The position numbers and the translations under genes are program-made. This document shows, in pieces, positions 1-11,384 of a stretch of 64,000 nucleotides of DNA. How positions within the stretch are numbered: the stretch's first letter is position 1; each line of letters opens with the position of its first letter. The stretch spans positions 70,231,062-70,295,061 of the forward strand of contig CM069446.1 of NCBI GenBank assembly GCA_035610835.1, given 5' to 3'. The stretch is from Ophiura sarsii (taxonomy: Eukaryota; Echinodermata; Ophiuroidea; Amphilepidida; Ophiuridae). The notes beneath the pieces were generated by a model. The model had not been told where the DNA came from and ran no database searches. It saw nothing but the letters and a program-made list of their open reading frames with translations.

Positions 1-496
1 AAAAATAAATTAAAATATTCAACATTTTTGACAGGCTTTATCTTGTGGCCTAAAAGTAAAATTCAAATGAAATGAAAAGAATATCATCATACCATACAGA
101 GATGTCGGCAAGTTGCCTCTTTATTTTGTCCGCCAAATTAAATTTGACGTACAGGTGCAGATCTCAAAATTAAAATGTATTTTAGTTTTATTTCGATTTT
201 TATAAAATTTTAAATTTACCCACCCCCTTGTTTACATTTTATTGGCTTTTTAAGTAATTTCCATTTTTTCCTCAGAAATCTTCAGTTTGTTGCTTTGGAA
301 AATTATAAAATATGAGCATGTTTATATTCACTTTTATCACTCTTTACTTAAATTAAATCGCATTTGTTGTGGCTTTAAAAAATGCAATTTTAAAATGGGC
401 TTTGGGCTTTGCATTGGACCTGATTGGAGTAAAACCTGTTCTAGAGGATTTTGTAAAAAAAGGTAATTTCAAGACCATAGTTTTTCCTAATCTAGC
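1..496. other. AT-rich, no gene
   Basis: Low-complexity A/T sequence; I see no gene, repeat array or RNA. Confidence 0.6.
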
Positions 497-815
497 TTAG
501 GCCAAAAAAAAAAAATTGTTTGATTGTCCTCGTCCGCCTGACCCTCTTAATCATTCCGACCAAAAAACTTCTTTGATTTTTTTTTTTTTTTTTTTGAAAT
601 GTTTTTTTTTTTTTTTTGAAATTTCATTTTTTTACAAATATTAGTCGAAAATCAAAATTTTCATTTTTCATTTTTCATTTTTCAGTACATCTCATTTTAC
701 TTATGGTACCTGAAAAAAGGGCAAAGTGAGAAAAAAAACACCCCCTTTTCCCGACCGACCTACCCAACTTTTAAAAGTGATGTATGGACAATCAAACAAT
801 TTTTTTTTGCTTTAT
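497..815. mobile_element. TIR element of the GGCC-A(n) family
   Basis: Left end TAGGCCAAAAAAAAA-TTGTTTGATTGTCC, right end GGACAATCAAACAATTTTTTTT. Inside lie T-rich tracts and GACCGACC. It is a non-autonomous foldback element. Confidence 0.6.
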
Positions 816-874
816 AGTGTAAAAGATAGTGATCTCTATGAAACTTGATGTGGTTTAAGATCAAGTTCGATAAT

Positions 875-1135
875 AAGGCCTAAAAAAAAAGGTTTGATTG
901 GCGTAAACATAGAAAGAAAAAAAAGGGTAGGTAGGTCGGATTTCTTTTAATTTTAAAATCTATAAAACGTCTATGAAATTTTATATACCAGCACACATAC
1001 CATACAGACATAAACAAATGGCACAAATACACATTTTCACTGTGTTTTTTTCTTTTTCTCACACACACATAAAAAAAAAGAAATTAAAAAAATTTGGGTT
1101 ACGGACGCCAATCAAACAATTTTTTTTAGGCCTAA
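875..1135. mobile_element. TIR element of the GGCC-A(n) family
   Basis: Left AAGGCCTAAAAAAAAAGG-TTTGATTGGCGT, right ACGCCAATCAAAC-AATTTTTTTTAGGCCTA. Length 261. Open frames in it are by-products of the arms. Confidence 0.65.
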
Positions 1136-4110
1136 TTGAGTGGATAGAGGTCATACTGATAGTGACAATGGGAACAGTAGTTGATACATAAAATGTTACA
1201 TTGTATCATGATTATTGGACATTGTTGTCCCGATAACACTGTCGGGTAACATTGTATGTATTCATCTGGGGGGGGGGGGGGGGGGATATGAGGTTATGGG
1301 GATGTGCAGCCAATTAGGGTCCCATTTTTCACCCTCTGGTAAATGGATGACCCCTTTTCAAAACCATTTTTGGTAAATTTATGGGTCTTTAATCCTTAGC
1401 TATTTTTCATCGACATTTTAGCAAAACCTGTTAAATATATAAGGAATATTATCGGTTTCCGTTAAACATATGGGTCTATTTCCCCCATGAAAAATTGTTA
1501 AATGTTTGGGTCAATTTTCATTTTGCCAGCAGCACATCCTTACCAAAAAAAGATCTGAGTACCCCCCTCAGGTATTCATGACCAGCAATGAACGAACATT
1601 TAGGAATTTGTTTAAGGTAGCTAACTCGGCTCCTACACCACTACAGAAAAACTGCTGCAAAACCAAATCAATTATATCTATACTCTTTATACTGATACCA
1701 CAGTAAAGATAAGTCTTTCCTCTACCTATTTCAGGACTTTCGGATCATTTTTGAAATTTCTTATGTTTTTCTTTATTTTTTGAAAATTCCCTAAATTTTC
1801 ACCTTCTGGAATTTCTGTAGACTAAACAAAAGGTGCTATGGCCATGAAACTTATAAGCATATTACCTAAATTCTCTCGTGAGTTTTTGCAAATACAGTGT
1901 TACTTTTTTTTTGATTTTAGGGAAATTTTCAAAAGGCTGTAAAAAGTTCTAGAAACACTTAATTAGTAAAAACTAACGAGATTACTTTCTAAACTTAATT
2001 ACCTTTAATATGACACCTTGTTTGTGCAAATTGAACAAGTAGTTTTTTCTGCAGAAATTCACAAAGTTTGGCAATATAGTGTTTCTAGAAAATAGTGAAA
2101 AAGTACTAACATTCCCAGTGAATAAACCATCAATCACCACTCAGTTGTGGAGGAGAAAAAATGTGTTATACCTTGGTGTTTTGGCATCAAAATAAAATAA
2201 AAGTCTTTAGCATACATTGATTTTAAAGAAGAGAAAAAAATATTAACAAAACTATGTGTTTTCTGAAATTTGGCAGTATTTGGGAATTCGGCTACGCCTC
2301 CTGTATTAAGTCAATGGGTTTTCAAATAATGAAAAATTCCGTAAATCAAAAACGGCTTTTTGGAAAAAATTCAAACTTGGCATATCATCTTTTTTCATCA
2401 ATATACACATCCTCTGTTATTTTGAAGCAAATCATTGCCGGTCACCGTAGCCGAGTTAGCCACCTTAAAGGAGAACAGTACTATTCATGAAACTAAACAA
2501 TATGGTTATAGCTGTATGCACACGTCACACGTACAATGCACACAGTGCGCCATTGCCTTCATGCGCGCCTGCATCCTTTAGGGAACTTAAGTGTTATAGT
2601 TTGATTGATCCCTTAGCCTTAGGCCCCCCCCCCCAAAAGGTTTGCTTAAATAGATTTTTAAACAATCTGTGACGGGAGGTCCCGCAGTCCCGTTCCCAAG
2701 CCCGCCCTCTATTGAAATATCAAACTTATTCGTCACTTGATGCATCGCTGGGTAAAAATTGACGGCAGCGAGTTCCGGAGCAGACTGATTATCACACTAG
2801 AAACTTTAGTCAAATTGACATTTACCAATTTTGTCTTGTCATGAACCAGGTATGTCGCCCCCCCCCCCCCCCCCCAAAAAAAAAGAACAATAAGAAAATT
2901 GACCGACCGACCCAATTTCAAGATTTTCTTGAGGGCATCAAAACAATTTTTGGGCCTTATGAGCTCATTGACTTTTCTTTGGCATATTTACATCCTGGGA
3001 AGCCAGTCAAATTTCTCGCAATGTTTTTAATACATATTTTATTAACAAAACAGCACTCTTCCAAATGTCTGGAAAATGTTGCCTCCTAATGCCAAGATTT
3101 CCGTCTCAGGAAATTTCAGGAATTCCGTAAATGAGGCCATAACCCCCCCCCCCCCCCCCCGAAATGTGTCATTTTTTTTTGCAATTCCTGGAATCGGGTT
3201 ATGATATTTCAACATAAAAAGAGGCAAACATGGTTTTTTTTTAATGATACCCTGTAGTCTGTTTTCCAGACGAGGTTTTCCCCATAAATGTTCGATGCCA
3301 TGCGCAAACGTTCACGTAAAACAGTTCAGGAAATGGATCAATCACCCACTTGCATCCCAGCCCTCTAAATTCCAAAATTTCCTTGGAATAAGCTTCACAG
3401 ATTTTCAATTTTCCCTCCATGATGTTATTGAATGATAGGCCTTGGGATCTGTTAAAACTTGTCTTTTCGTTGAATGAATCTCACCTGATTATATAATGTA
3501 ATTGACACTATCTATCTGGCATGGAAGCTAATCAAGCTATCATACACAGGTTATCTTAAAAATTCCACGTTATCTTCTGTTTATGTTATCTATCTTCAAA
3601 GCTAGGCCTGGCCTATATATGAAACTCTATCATGTAAAATTGGTCCCCATTTATCCCAGTTGCATGACAGTAATCCAGCCATCTTTATATGGTAATGATA
3701 CAGGGTGTATCAATAGAAGAGTCCCATGTAAAACATGATTTTTTTAACACACCCTGTATATACATGTATACAGGAAATTTGTAGTATTGTCTCTATCTCA
3801 TGTCAGGCATATGTATGGTCATAATCAATAGCACTGTATTGATTCGATTTGATAAGCTGACACAGTTGACTTGATATGCATGTCAAGTCCTTAGGCAAGA
3901 CCAATATTCAATACACTAATAAGTGTGTGGGTTTATGCGCGGTTTATCCATGGAACAACTGATCAGGTTGCAATCAATCAATATGGCCGATGCCTTTTAA
4001 GTACCCGGAGGTAGTGATAGCAAAAAAATAAAATAACAAATCAATCGCACAACCCTAATAATTTATTTTATTTATTTATTTATTTGGACATACACTTTTG
4101 CATAGTGGCA
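1136..4110. other. No gene; poly-G/poly-C tracts
   Basis: Poly-G at 1268-1286 and poly-C near 2628, 2859-2875 and 3144-3160, with AT-rich DNA between. A 60-base mariner-type foldback (CAGGGTGTAT...ACACCCTG) lies at 3699-3759, and ATTT repeats at about 4063-4084. I see no gene. Confidence 0.55.
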
Positions 4111-4210
4111 NNNNNNNNNNNNNNNNNNNNNNNNNNNNNNNNNNNNNNNNNNNNNNNNNNNNNNNNNNNNNNNNNNNNNNNNNNNNNNNNNNNNNNNNNN
4201 NNNNNNNNNN
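4111..4210. other. Assembly gap (100 N)
   Basis: A run of exactly 100 N, the size of an unknown-length scaffold gap. Nothing can be said across it. Confidence 0.99.
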
Positions 4211-4287
4211 CATGAGATTAAAGCTTCGATACCCATGACTGGTCATTATGTAGGTAAAATTGTGGTGTTGCTTTCGGGGATGGATAA

Positions 4288-4462
4288 ACAGCGAGTTGTG
4301 GGGCGGTAAGTCATGGGAGAGTTACCGTAAGACCAGCCGGCGAGTTACCGTAAGACCAGCCGGCGAGTTACGGTAAGACCAAGCCGGCTGGTCTTACCGT
4401 AACTCACTGGCTGGTCTTACCGTAGTTCTCCCATAACTCGCCGCCCCATAACTCGCCGTGTT
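4288..4462. repeat. Long imperfect palindrome (hairpin) with 28-bp tandem units
   Basis: The left arm has three units of CGAGTTACCGTAAGACCAGC. The right arm has their inverse (GGCTGGTCTTACCGTAACTC, twice), and the outer parts pair as GGGCGG...CATGGGAGA with TCTCCCATAACTCGCCGCCCC. About 75 bases can fold with almost no loop. Confidence 0.8.
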
Positions 4463-6234
4463 ACCGGACCCTTGTTTTCTTAGCTTAGAATATTATGTAG
4501 AGCCATGGTTATAATAATCAGAAATTATTGAGCTGTCGAAGAAATTTCCAATTTACCGCCCGCGCTAGAAATGGTTGGGTCCTGTGTTGTCACTTCCGGT
4601 TGGTTCTGTTAGCCAATCCCACGCACGATTGGCAGTCTATGTGGACGGCCGCCCCTTCGATGTTTTCGAGGTACCATGCTGGTGTAATCCGAGTCATTTA
4701 ATTAGTTTTTGTATCTTCAAGACGAGAGGTTATTTATACAAATAATTTTCCCACACAAAATTTCCCACCCATGCACCCACCCCTGGACAAAGGTCGACGT
4801 CGTCCATTCACAAGGAGTTTGGTGGGGCAGTGTTTTTTGCTTTTCAAAGTCAAATAATTTGAGATCAAAATAATGACACGTTCAAGAAATGATATCTGGG
4901 ATGGTAAAATGTTTAAATCATTAATGTTTTGGTCAATGTAGCATTCGAGAGTCATGGAAACTTTCAAATACACAAATACATTTCAATTGCTACATGTTTG
5001 ATGAGCGCTGTACATGGACTCCTGTCCTGAAAACGGGGGAAAAGGATCTATGATTTACCTCTATGGGCTGGTGGACCTTATTCAAAATTCCAAGTTGTAA
5101 ATACGTGTGTGGTATGCATGGAAATATGAATACTTTGTAAGGATCTCAAGGTCTTCGGAAATATTTAAATGCGTGGATATTATAATCAAGCGTGTGTCAG
5201 TACGAACACGAACTGACCGTGTAAACAAACAAACAAACAAAATAATAATGATAAAATAGTGCTGATATAGCGCTGTTTCAAAATAATCACAAATATGTGT
5301 TAGGTCAGGTTTCTGCCTATCAAAAGAAAATTTTACGACTAGTCTCAATTCCAGTCGGATTCGACATTATATATGGTATTGTTATTCATTTTGTTTAAAA
5401 GGGCCGGGTTCTAAGGAAATGTGCTTCTGCCCGGAAGAGGGGGAGTGCTTCGCTGGGCCCGCTCCCCCTGTTTACTGTGTTTTAATGGAACAGTGCCGTA
5501 GCTAGGTTTTCATATGGGGTGGGTGGGGGAGAAATGAGAATGAACGGACTAGACTTTTGTGAGTCCAGAAATGTGCGTGTAGCGCGCAAATTTTTTCGAC
5601 TTTACACCTTTTTTTTTAATGATGGAGGTACATTTTGGCAGCAAAGAATGTCGCATTTTTGGAGACACATTATGCGCGCATCTGTGTACTTTTGACCATC
5701 ATAATTCCATGATTCCTGCGATCGCCCCCCTCTCTGGCGACGCCACTGAAATGGAAAATGTGTTGTATGAATTGAGCATGGGTTGGCAGCTAGTCCTTAA
5801 TCTTTGTGTTCTTACATACATGTAATCGCTCATTTCTCTGTAATTACCAAACCAAATCAAATGCGGTTTTTCTTCAAATTGTAGCAACTTCATCTGACTT
5901 TGGATTTCATCCATGTTGGCTTAATTCTACCTTTCTCTCTATTTGGTATGAATTTATCTGTACAGTCACGGTAATGATTGGTGAACTGTGTCCACATTTG
6001 GTTGCAGCCCGATTCCTCACGCAGAGTCCCCTTCCAGTTCATAGAATTAAAGGCTGTTTTGAGTCGTTTGAGTTGTTTTCTCCTCTTCTTATAATACCGC
6101 AGAGACTAATTCATGAAATACACCCTATTTTCATGATTTCGCGGTCCCGCGCTGTCAATCGAAAATATACCCCTTTTCCGCGATTTTTGTCTCGCCTGAT
6201 GTAATCAGAAAGAGACTATGTTATCACTATTTCT
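4463..6234. other. No gene
   Basis: 5818-5903 shares a block with 18815-18903 (ATCGCTCATTTCTCTGTAAT and neighbours), a dispersed repeat. Open frames near 5806-6204 lack splice or codon support. I see nothing else. Confidence 0.55.
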
Positions 6235-7545
6235 GTCCGGCGTCATTGGAGGTCATTCAAGGTCATCGGGGGTCAAATATGCTTAAAACTTTTGTGACGC
6301 GTTGTAACGCGATATCTAGAGATCCGTAAGGCCTATCTTGATGGGACTTGATGTCAGGAAAGGGGGTGGTGTGTTCTTTTGCTGATTAGATTTGCAAGGT
6401 CATTGGAGGTCATTCAAGGTCATCGGGGTCAAATATGGGGTCAAATAAGACCCGTAAGGCCTATCTTGATGGGATCTGGTGGAGGGAAGGGGCCCAGGGG
6501 GTGGTGTGTTCTTTTTGCTGATTACATTTTGAAGGTCATCGGATGTCATTTAAGGTCATCGGGGGTCAAATATGGGGTCAAATAGATCAGTAAGGCCTAT
6601 CTTGATGGATTTGGTGGAGGGAAGCGGGGGGGTGGTGTGTTCTTTTTGCTGATTAAATTTCCAAGGTCACCGGAGGCCATTCAAGGTCATCGGGGTCAAA
6701 TATGGGGTCAAATAGATCAGTAAGGCCTATATTGATGAGATTTGGTGGAGGGAAGGGAGTGGTGTGTTCTTTTTGCTGAATAAATGTTCAAGGCCATCGG
6801 AGGTCCATTCAAGGTCATCTGGGTCAAATAAGATCCGTAAGGCCTATCTTGGGGGGTGGTGTGTTCTTTTGCTGATTAAATTTCCAAGGTCACCGGAGGT
6901 CATTCAAGGTCATCGGGGTCAAATATGGGGTCAAATAGATCAGTAAGGCCTATATTGATGAGATTTGGTGGAGGGAAGGGAGTGGTGTGTTCTTTTTGCT
7001 GAATAAATTTTCAAGGTCATCGGAGGTCATTCAAGGTCATCTGGGTCAAATAAGATCCGTAAGGCCTATCTTGATGGGATTTGGTGGACGGAAGAGGGAT
7101 GGTGTGTTCTTTTTGTTGATTAATTTTTCGAGGTCATCGGCGGTCATCTGGGGTCAAATAAGATCCGTAAGGCCTATCTTGATGTGATTTTGTGGAGGGA
7201 AGGGGGTTGGTGTGTTCTTTTTGCTGATTGAATTTTCAAGGTCATCAGAGGTAATCTGGGGTCAAAATAAGATCCGTAAGGCCTATCTTGATGGGATTTG
7301 GTGGACGGAAGAGGGATGGTGTGTTCTTTTTGTTGATTAATTTTTCGAGGTCATCGGAGGTCATCTGGGGTCAAATAAGATCCGTAAGGCCTATCTTGAT
7401 GTGATTTGGTGGAGGGAAGGGTGTTGGTGTGATCTTTTTGGTGATTACATTTTCGAGGTCATCTGGGGTCAAATAAGATCCGTAAGGCCTATCTTGATGG
7501 GATTTGGTGGACGGAAGAGGGATGGTGTGTTCTTTTTATCCCCCT
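6235..7545. repeat. Satellite of about 125 bp, about 11 copies
   Basis: Units share AAGGTCATCGG, GGTCAAATA, TAAGGCCTATCTTGATGGGA and GGTGTGTTCTTTTTGCTGAT at 105-140-base spacing. Anchor TAAGGCCTAT occurs near 6327, 6453, 6591, 6721, 6837, 6943, 7059, 7167, 7278, 7385 and 7484. Open frames here are by-products. More copies lie at 8398-8625. Confidence 0.9.
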
Positions 7546-7604
7546 GGTTTGTAAAACCAGAAGGGGATTTTGTCATCATGTAATGTGCGTCTGTCTATCT
7601 GTAT

Positions 7605-7635
<31 letters not shown>

Positions 7636-7645
7636 GGGGGGGGGT
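7546..7645. repeat. CCCCCTGGTTT foldback and GT/poly-G tract
   Basis: The palindrome CCCCTGGTTT..AAACCAGAAGGGG lies at about 7540-7567. A (GT)n stretch and a 25-base poly-G follow (7619-7644). Confidence 0.7.
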
Positions 7646-7779
7646 GCGTGCGTTTGTGCCTTTTGGTTAGCCTTTTTGTTCCGAATGCTGTATCTTTTGA
7701 ACGGATGGACGAATTGACTTCAAACCTTCAGCGATAGGTAGGCCATGGTCAAACACTGTAGCTGCTTTTTGGGGGTCTA

Positions 7780-8397
7780 ATTTGCAAAGGTCATCTGAGG
7801 TCAAAGGTCATCCAGGGGTCAAATCGTTAAAGTTGCCCAATTGACGTCAAACTTGGAGAAAAGAAACATGAACACCCACCCGGTGAACATGTCTCAAATT
7901 AATAATAGGTCATCCAAGGTCAACGGTTTGAGGTCAAAGGTCATCCAGGGGTCAAATTGTAAAAGTTGACTGATTGGCTTCAAACTTGGAGAAAAGATAC
8001 ATGAACACCGGGTGAACATGTTTAAAATTAATTAGAGGTCATCCGAGGTCAACGATTTTGAGGTCAAAGGTCATCCAGGGGTCAAATCGTAAAAGTTGCC
8101 CGATTAGCTTCAAACTTGGAGAAAAGAATCATAAACACAGAGTGAACATGTCTAAAATTAATTAGAGGTCATCCGAGGTCAACCAAGGTCAAAGGTCAAC
8201 AAGGGGTTAAATCGTGCAATGAACAACGGGGGAACATGTTAAAAAAATAATTAGAGATCATCTGAGGTCAATGGTTATCCAGAGGTCAAAGGTCATCCAG
8301 AGGTCAAATCGTAAATGTTGCCCGATTGACGTCAAACTTAGAGAAAAGAAACATGAACTCTGGGGGAACATGACCCCTATGTGACCTTTGACCTCAT
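7780..8397. repeat. Second satellite, about 125-bp units with perfect DR1 sites
   Basis: Four to five copies of a unit with GGTCATCCAGGGGTCAAAT, TTCAAACTTGGAGAAAAG and ATGAACACCGGGTGAACATG. AGGTCAAAGGTCA occurs at 7798, 7931, 8061, 8186 and 8283, and its reverse complement at 8382-8394. Confidence 0.88.
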
Positions 8398-8625
8398 TTA
8401 ACAAATAAGATCCGTAAGGCCTATCTTGATGGAAGGGGGTAGTGTGTTCTTTTTGCTTATTAAATTTTCAAGGTCATCAAAGGTCATTCAAGGTCAAATA
8501 TGGGTCAAATAGATCAGTAGGGCCTATCTTGATGGGACTTGGTGGAGAGAAGGGGGGGGGCATTCTTTTTGTTGATTAAATTTTCAAGGTCATTGGAGGT
8601 CATTCAAGATCGTCTGGGGTCCCCC
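8398..8625. repeat. More copies of the 125-bp satellite
   Basis: Two units with TAAGGCCTATCTTGATGG and GGTCATTCAAGGTCA (near 8408 and 8516). They bracket the second satellite and suggest that it was inserted into the first. Confidence 0.8.
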
Positions 8626-8795
8626 TAAAATGTCTTGCTTCCTTTTGCCCCCCCCCCCCAAATTATGATGCGGGCGCCTCCACTGCATAGTCCAAAAGGG
8701 GTGGGGTACCATCTAAACTTTGAAGGGTCATCAAGCGGAAACGATTCGTTTGTGTTCCGCAAATTTGTTAGTACTGGGTAACATTTGAGCATCCC

Positions 8796-9086
8796 TTAAC
8801 CCTAACCCTAGAACGTGGCAGTGGGGATGGAACGAAGAACAGGGGGAGGGGGTTAAATAAAAAATGGGAAAAATTATGTCCGCCGGCGCCGGGAGTTGAA
8901 CCCGGGTCGGCCGCGTGACAGGCGAGATACACTAACACTCAGCCACGGGGGGAGGGCTTCACAGGCTAAAAAATCGGAGACCATATATACCCGTAGTTTA
9001 GTGCTACAGGAGATAGAACTTGTGCGCGCGCAAGCCACGTGGTGCTGGCTGTGAGGTGACTGTGAGACGTAGTAGCGTTAGGGTTA
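8796..9086 (-). mobile_element. tRNA-Asp-like element with TTAACCCTAAC ends, copy a
   Basis: Ends TTAACCCTAACCC and GTTAGGGTTA are inverted. The tRNA-like body (minus, about 8881-8951) has box A TGGCTGAGTGTTAGTG, anticodon-arm sequence CGCCTGTCACGCGG (GTC, as in tRNA-Asp) and box B GGTTCAACTCC. The acceptor stem does not pair well, so it is not a working tRNA. Confidence 0.78.
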
Positions 9087-9112
9087 TAAAAATGCACTGT
9101 GTGGTGTCGTAT

Positions 9113-9402
9113 TAACCCTAACCCTAGAACGTGGCAGTGGGGATGGAACGAAGAACAGGGGGAGGGGGTTAAATAAAAAATGGGAAAAATTATGTCCGCC
9201 GGCGCCGGGAGTTGAACCCGGGTCGGCCGTGTGACAGGCGAGATACACTAACACTCAGCCACGGGGGGAGGGCTTCACAGGCTAAAAAATCGGAGACCAT
9301 ATATACCCGTAGTTTAGTGCTACAGGAGATAGAACTTGTGCGCGCGCAAGCCACGTGGTGCTGGCTGTGAGGTGACTGTGAGACGTAGTAGCGTTAGGGT
9401 TA
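9113..9402 (-). mobile_element. tRNA-Asp-like element, copy b
   Basis: Nearly identical to copy a and in the same orientation; body at about 9197-9269. The spacer between the copies (9087-9112) is unrelated, so these are two insertions or a duplication with a spacer. Confidence 0.78.
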
Positions 9403-9422
9403 TGGTATTACATCCCTTGCAT

Positions 9423-9713
9423 TAACCCTAACGCTACTACGTCTCACAGTCACCTCACAGCCAGCACCACGTGGCTTGCGCGCGCACAAGTTCTATCTCC
9501 TGTAGCACTAAACTACGGGTATATATGGTCTCCGATTTCTTAGCCTGTGAGGCCCTCCCCCCGTGGCTGAGTGTTAGTATATCTCGCCTGTCACGCGGCC
9601 GACCCGGGTTCAACTCCCGGCGCCGGCGGACATAATTTTTCCCATTTTTTATTTAACCCCCTCCCCCTGTTCTTCGTTCCATCCCCACTGCCACGTTCTA
9701 GGGTTAGGGTTAA
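9423..9713 (+). mobile_element. tRNA-Asp-like element, copy c (inverted)
   Basis: Inverse orientation to copies a and b, with the same inverted ends. The tRNA-like body is at about 9558-9628 on the plus strand. Copies b and c face each other head to head with only 20 bases between, so they can fold into a 290-base hairpin. Confidence 0.78.
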
Positions 9714-10666
9714 CTACAATGCATACCTCTGTGACAGTGCTACATTGTATCATATGTTTCATCATCATTTCTTTCAAGTCACTTTTGATGAACAGGCGAG
9801 ACGCGCCGTTCGAGAACCGCCTTGTTAGACTTGCAGTCATGGTTACCAACTTCTGTTTTAAGTTGGGTGACCGGGCATACAAATGTCTGCATTGCATAGT
9901 ACATGTAAGATCGTACCAAAATAGGGCCTATAACGCACCATATGTCATCTTTGCCATCACTTCTATATATTCCGTATATAACATGGTATGGTGATAAAAT
10001 TAACATGGTGTCAGATCTGACACTGTGGTAGCTCCCCGCCAAATTTCTGATTATTTGCGAGATTTAAATGATAATAAATTGCGTAACAGGGAGAGCCATG
10101 AGTTGTAATTAAATTGTGTTGTTTCTTAGAAGTATAATTCATGGGATATAGCTTGGGATATGGGGTAATGACAGGATGCATTAAATTGCAGGTCAGAATA
10201 TAGGCCTGCATTATATTTCCTTGTATGTATGGTATATGGGGTAATTAATGAAGGGAACCATTCAATATCAGGTCAAAAATATGCCAGTTACAAATTTAAT
10301 GATAAATATTCCAACACTTATAGTATGTGTTGTTTCATTTTGTAGTTCTATCTGGTAGGCCCTTCTTACTAGCATGACTAGCGGGAACCTGTTCAAATTA
10401 AGTACCACATCACAATCCCCTGCCCCTTTTCTAATTTCTTTCAACACAACAAATACACATTTATTGACCTATGATCAGTGATCCAAGTGGAGGGTGGGGG
10501 TTATAATGTTTGTGTCCAATACGAAGGGAAAACAGTGTGCCTTTTTACATATCTATGCATTCATTTTTTAATTTTTAGGGAAATGATATGCTTCCCATAG
10601 AAAATTATTACTTCTGGAAGGAATTGGCTAATGAATTTGCATGATTAGTTCATGAGCATTCATAAA
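9714..10666. other. No gene seen; region upstream of gene 1
   Basis: Short open frames near 9719-10042 cover both strands and lack support. It may contain the promoter and 5' UTR exon of gene 1, but I cannot place them. Confidence 0.5.
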
Positions 10667-10761
10667 GATTGTTAATTATATTGGCAATGGCTGCGGATGG
10701 CTTCATCATATGCTGCAAAGCCTTACATCTTAGTTCACCAATCCATACCATGTGTAGATGA
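10667..10761 (+). pseudogene. Broken partial copy of gene 1 exon 1 start
   Basis: The sequence repeats the leader and first codons of exon 1 (GTTAATTA, ATTGGCAATGGCTGC, then the segment encoding D-G-F-I-x-C-C-K-A-L-H-L) but with a deletion and frame drift. Its ATG at 10687 runs 24 codons and stops at TGA 10759-10761. A short partial copy of the acceptor region (about 61 bases) also lies at 10778-10838. It is a relic of local tandem duplication, and could act as an upstream short ORF if it is in the transcript. Confidence 0.75.
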
Positions 10762-10901
10762 TTAGTCCCTGAACTATTCATACGGTACAATAACAATGTT
10801 TCTTTTTTATCCATTACAGATTGTTAATTATATTAGCAATTCATACGGTACAATAACAATGTTTCTTTTTTATCCATTACAGATTGTTAATTAGATTAGC
10901 A

Positions 10902-11384
10902 ATGGCTGCAGCTGGCATGAATGCAGATGGCTTCATCAGATGCTGCAAGGCCTTACATCTTGTAGTCCACCAATCAATATCGTGTGTAGATGAAGTCTTG
11001 AAAGCCTGGCATGCAAGACAACGTCAAACGCTTCCATCGTGTAGTCGTCCCAGACCACGGCCGCCATCAAATCCCCAAGAATGCAAAGACAACGGAAAGC
11101 CTAAGTCTTCATCATCATGCTCAAACTGTGTGGCTTGGGGAAAGTTGGTGGAAGATGTTTACTACCCACAAACAGCAAAAGACAAGATGCCATGGGGTAA
11201 TGTCAGGCCATTGTGTCTTCGGAGAAGTCATATTGAGGTTGCCAAGGCTTTTGTTCTTCGACTGCAGCGTGGTAAGCAGTACACCGCCATGGAGCATTTT
11301 GACTCTGCTAGTGTCCTTATGATCATGATGCACTTTGACGGATTTCATGGAAGAGATCGAAACAAGTTTGATATCATCAAAAAG
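10902..11384 (+). CDS. Gene 1 exon 1: CXorf38/DUF4559-like HEPN domain, N-terminal part
   Basis: This exon encodes residues 1-161. From memory of the CXorf38 (DUF4559) family, the shared landmarks are visible in order: a helical start with F11, C14-C15 and W36; a C73-x2-C76-x2-W79 motif; W98-G-N-x-R-P; an E112-V-A-K-A-F block followed by R120; a hydrophobic helix around F133-D134; and an R/K-rich segment before the exon end. The family is a HEPN domain, whose active site Rx4-6H falls in the next exon. A Pro/Arg-rich insertion spans about residues 45-70. The exon ends in AAG|GTAACC, phase 0. An upstream in-frame TTG at 10884 is not needed, since ATG 10902 has a strong context. The DZIP3-type HEPN seen in other invertebrate immune proteins was considered, but the C-x2-C-x2-W and WGN-x-RP pattern points to CXorf38. 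Confidence 0.82.

Noticed and set aside
5806..6204. 132-codon frame on the plus strand
   Set aside because: No domain, no codon bias and no splice sites; its start overlaps a dispersed repeat found again at 18815.
6379..7583. Series of plus-strand open frames with similar protein sequence (F-S-R-S-S-E-V-I-Q-G-H)
   Set aside because: They translate the 125-bp satellite and shift with unit length; no splice or start support.
9558..9628. Functional tRNA-Asp gene
   Set aside because: Boxes A and B and the anticodon are recognisable, but the acceptor stem does not pair and the unit is repeated with inverted ends.
8796..9713. Telomere or subtelomere
   Set aside because: Only two hexamer units at each element end; no long TTAGGG array.
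10884..10901. Start of gene 1 at the upstream TTG
   Set aside because: ATG 10902 is in frame, has a good context and needs no unusual start.
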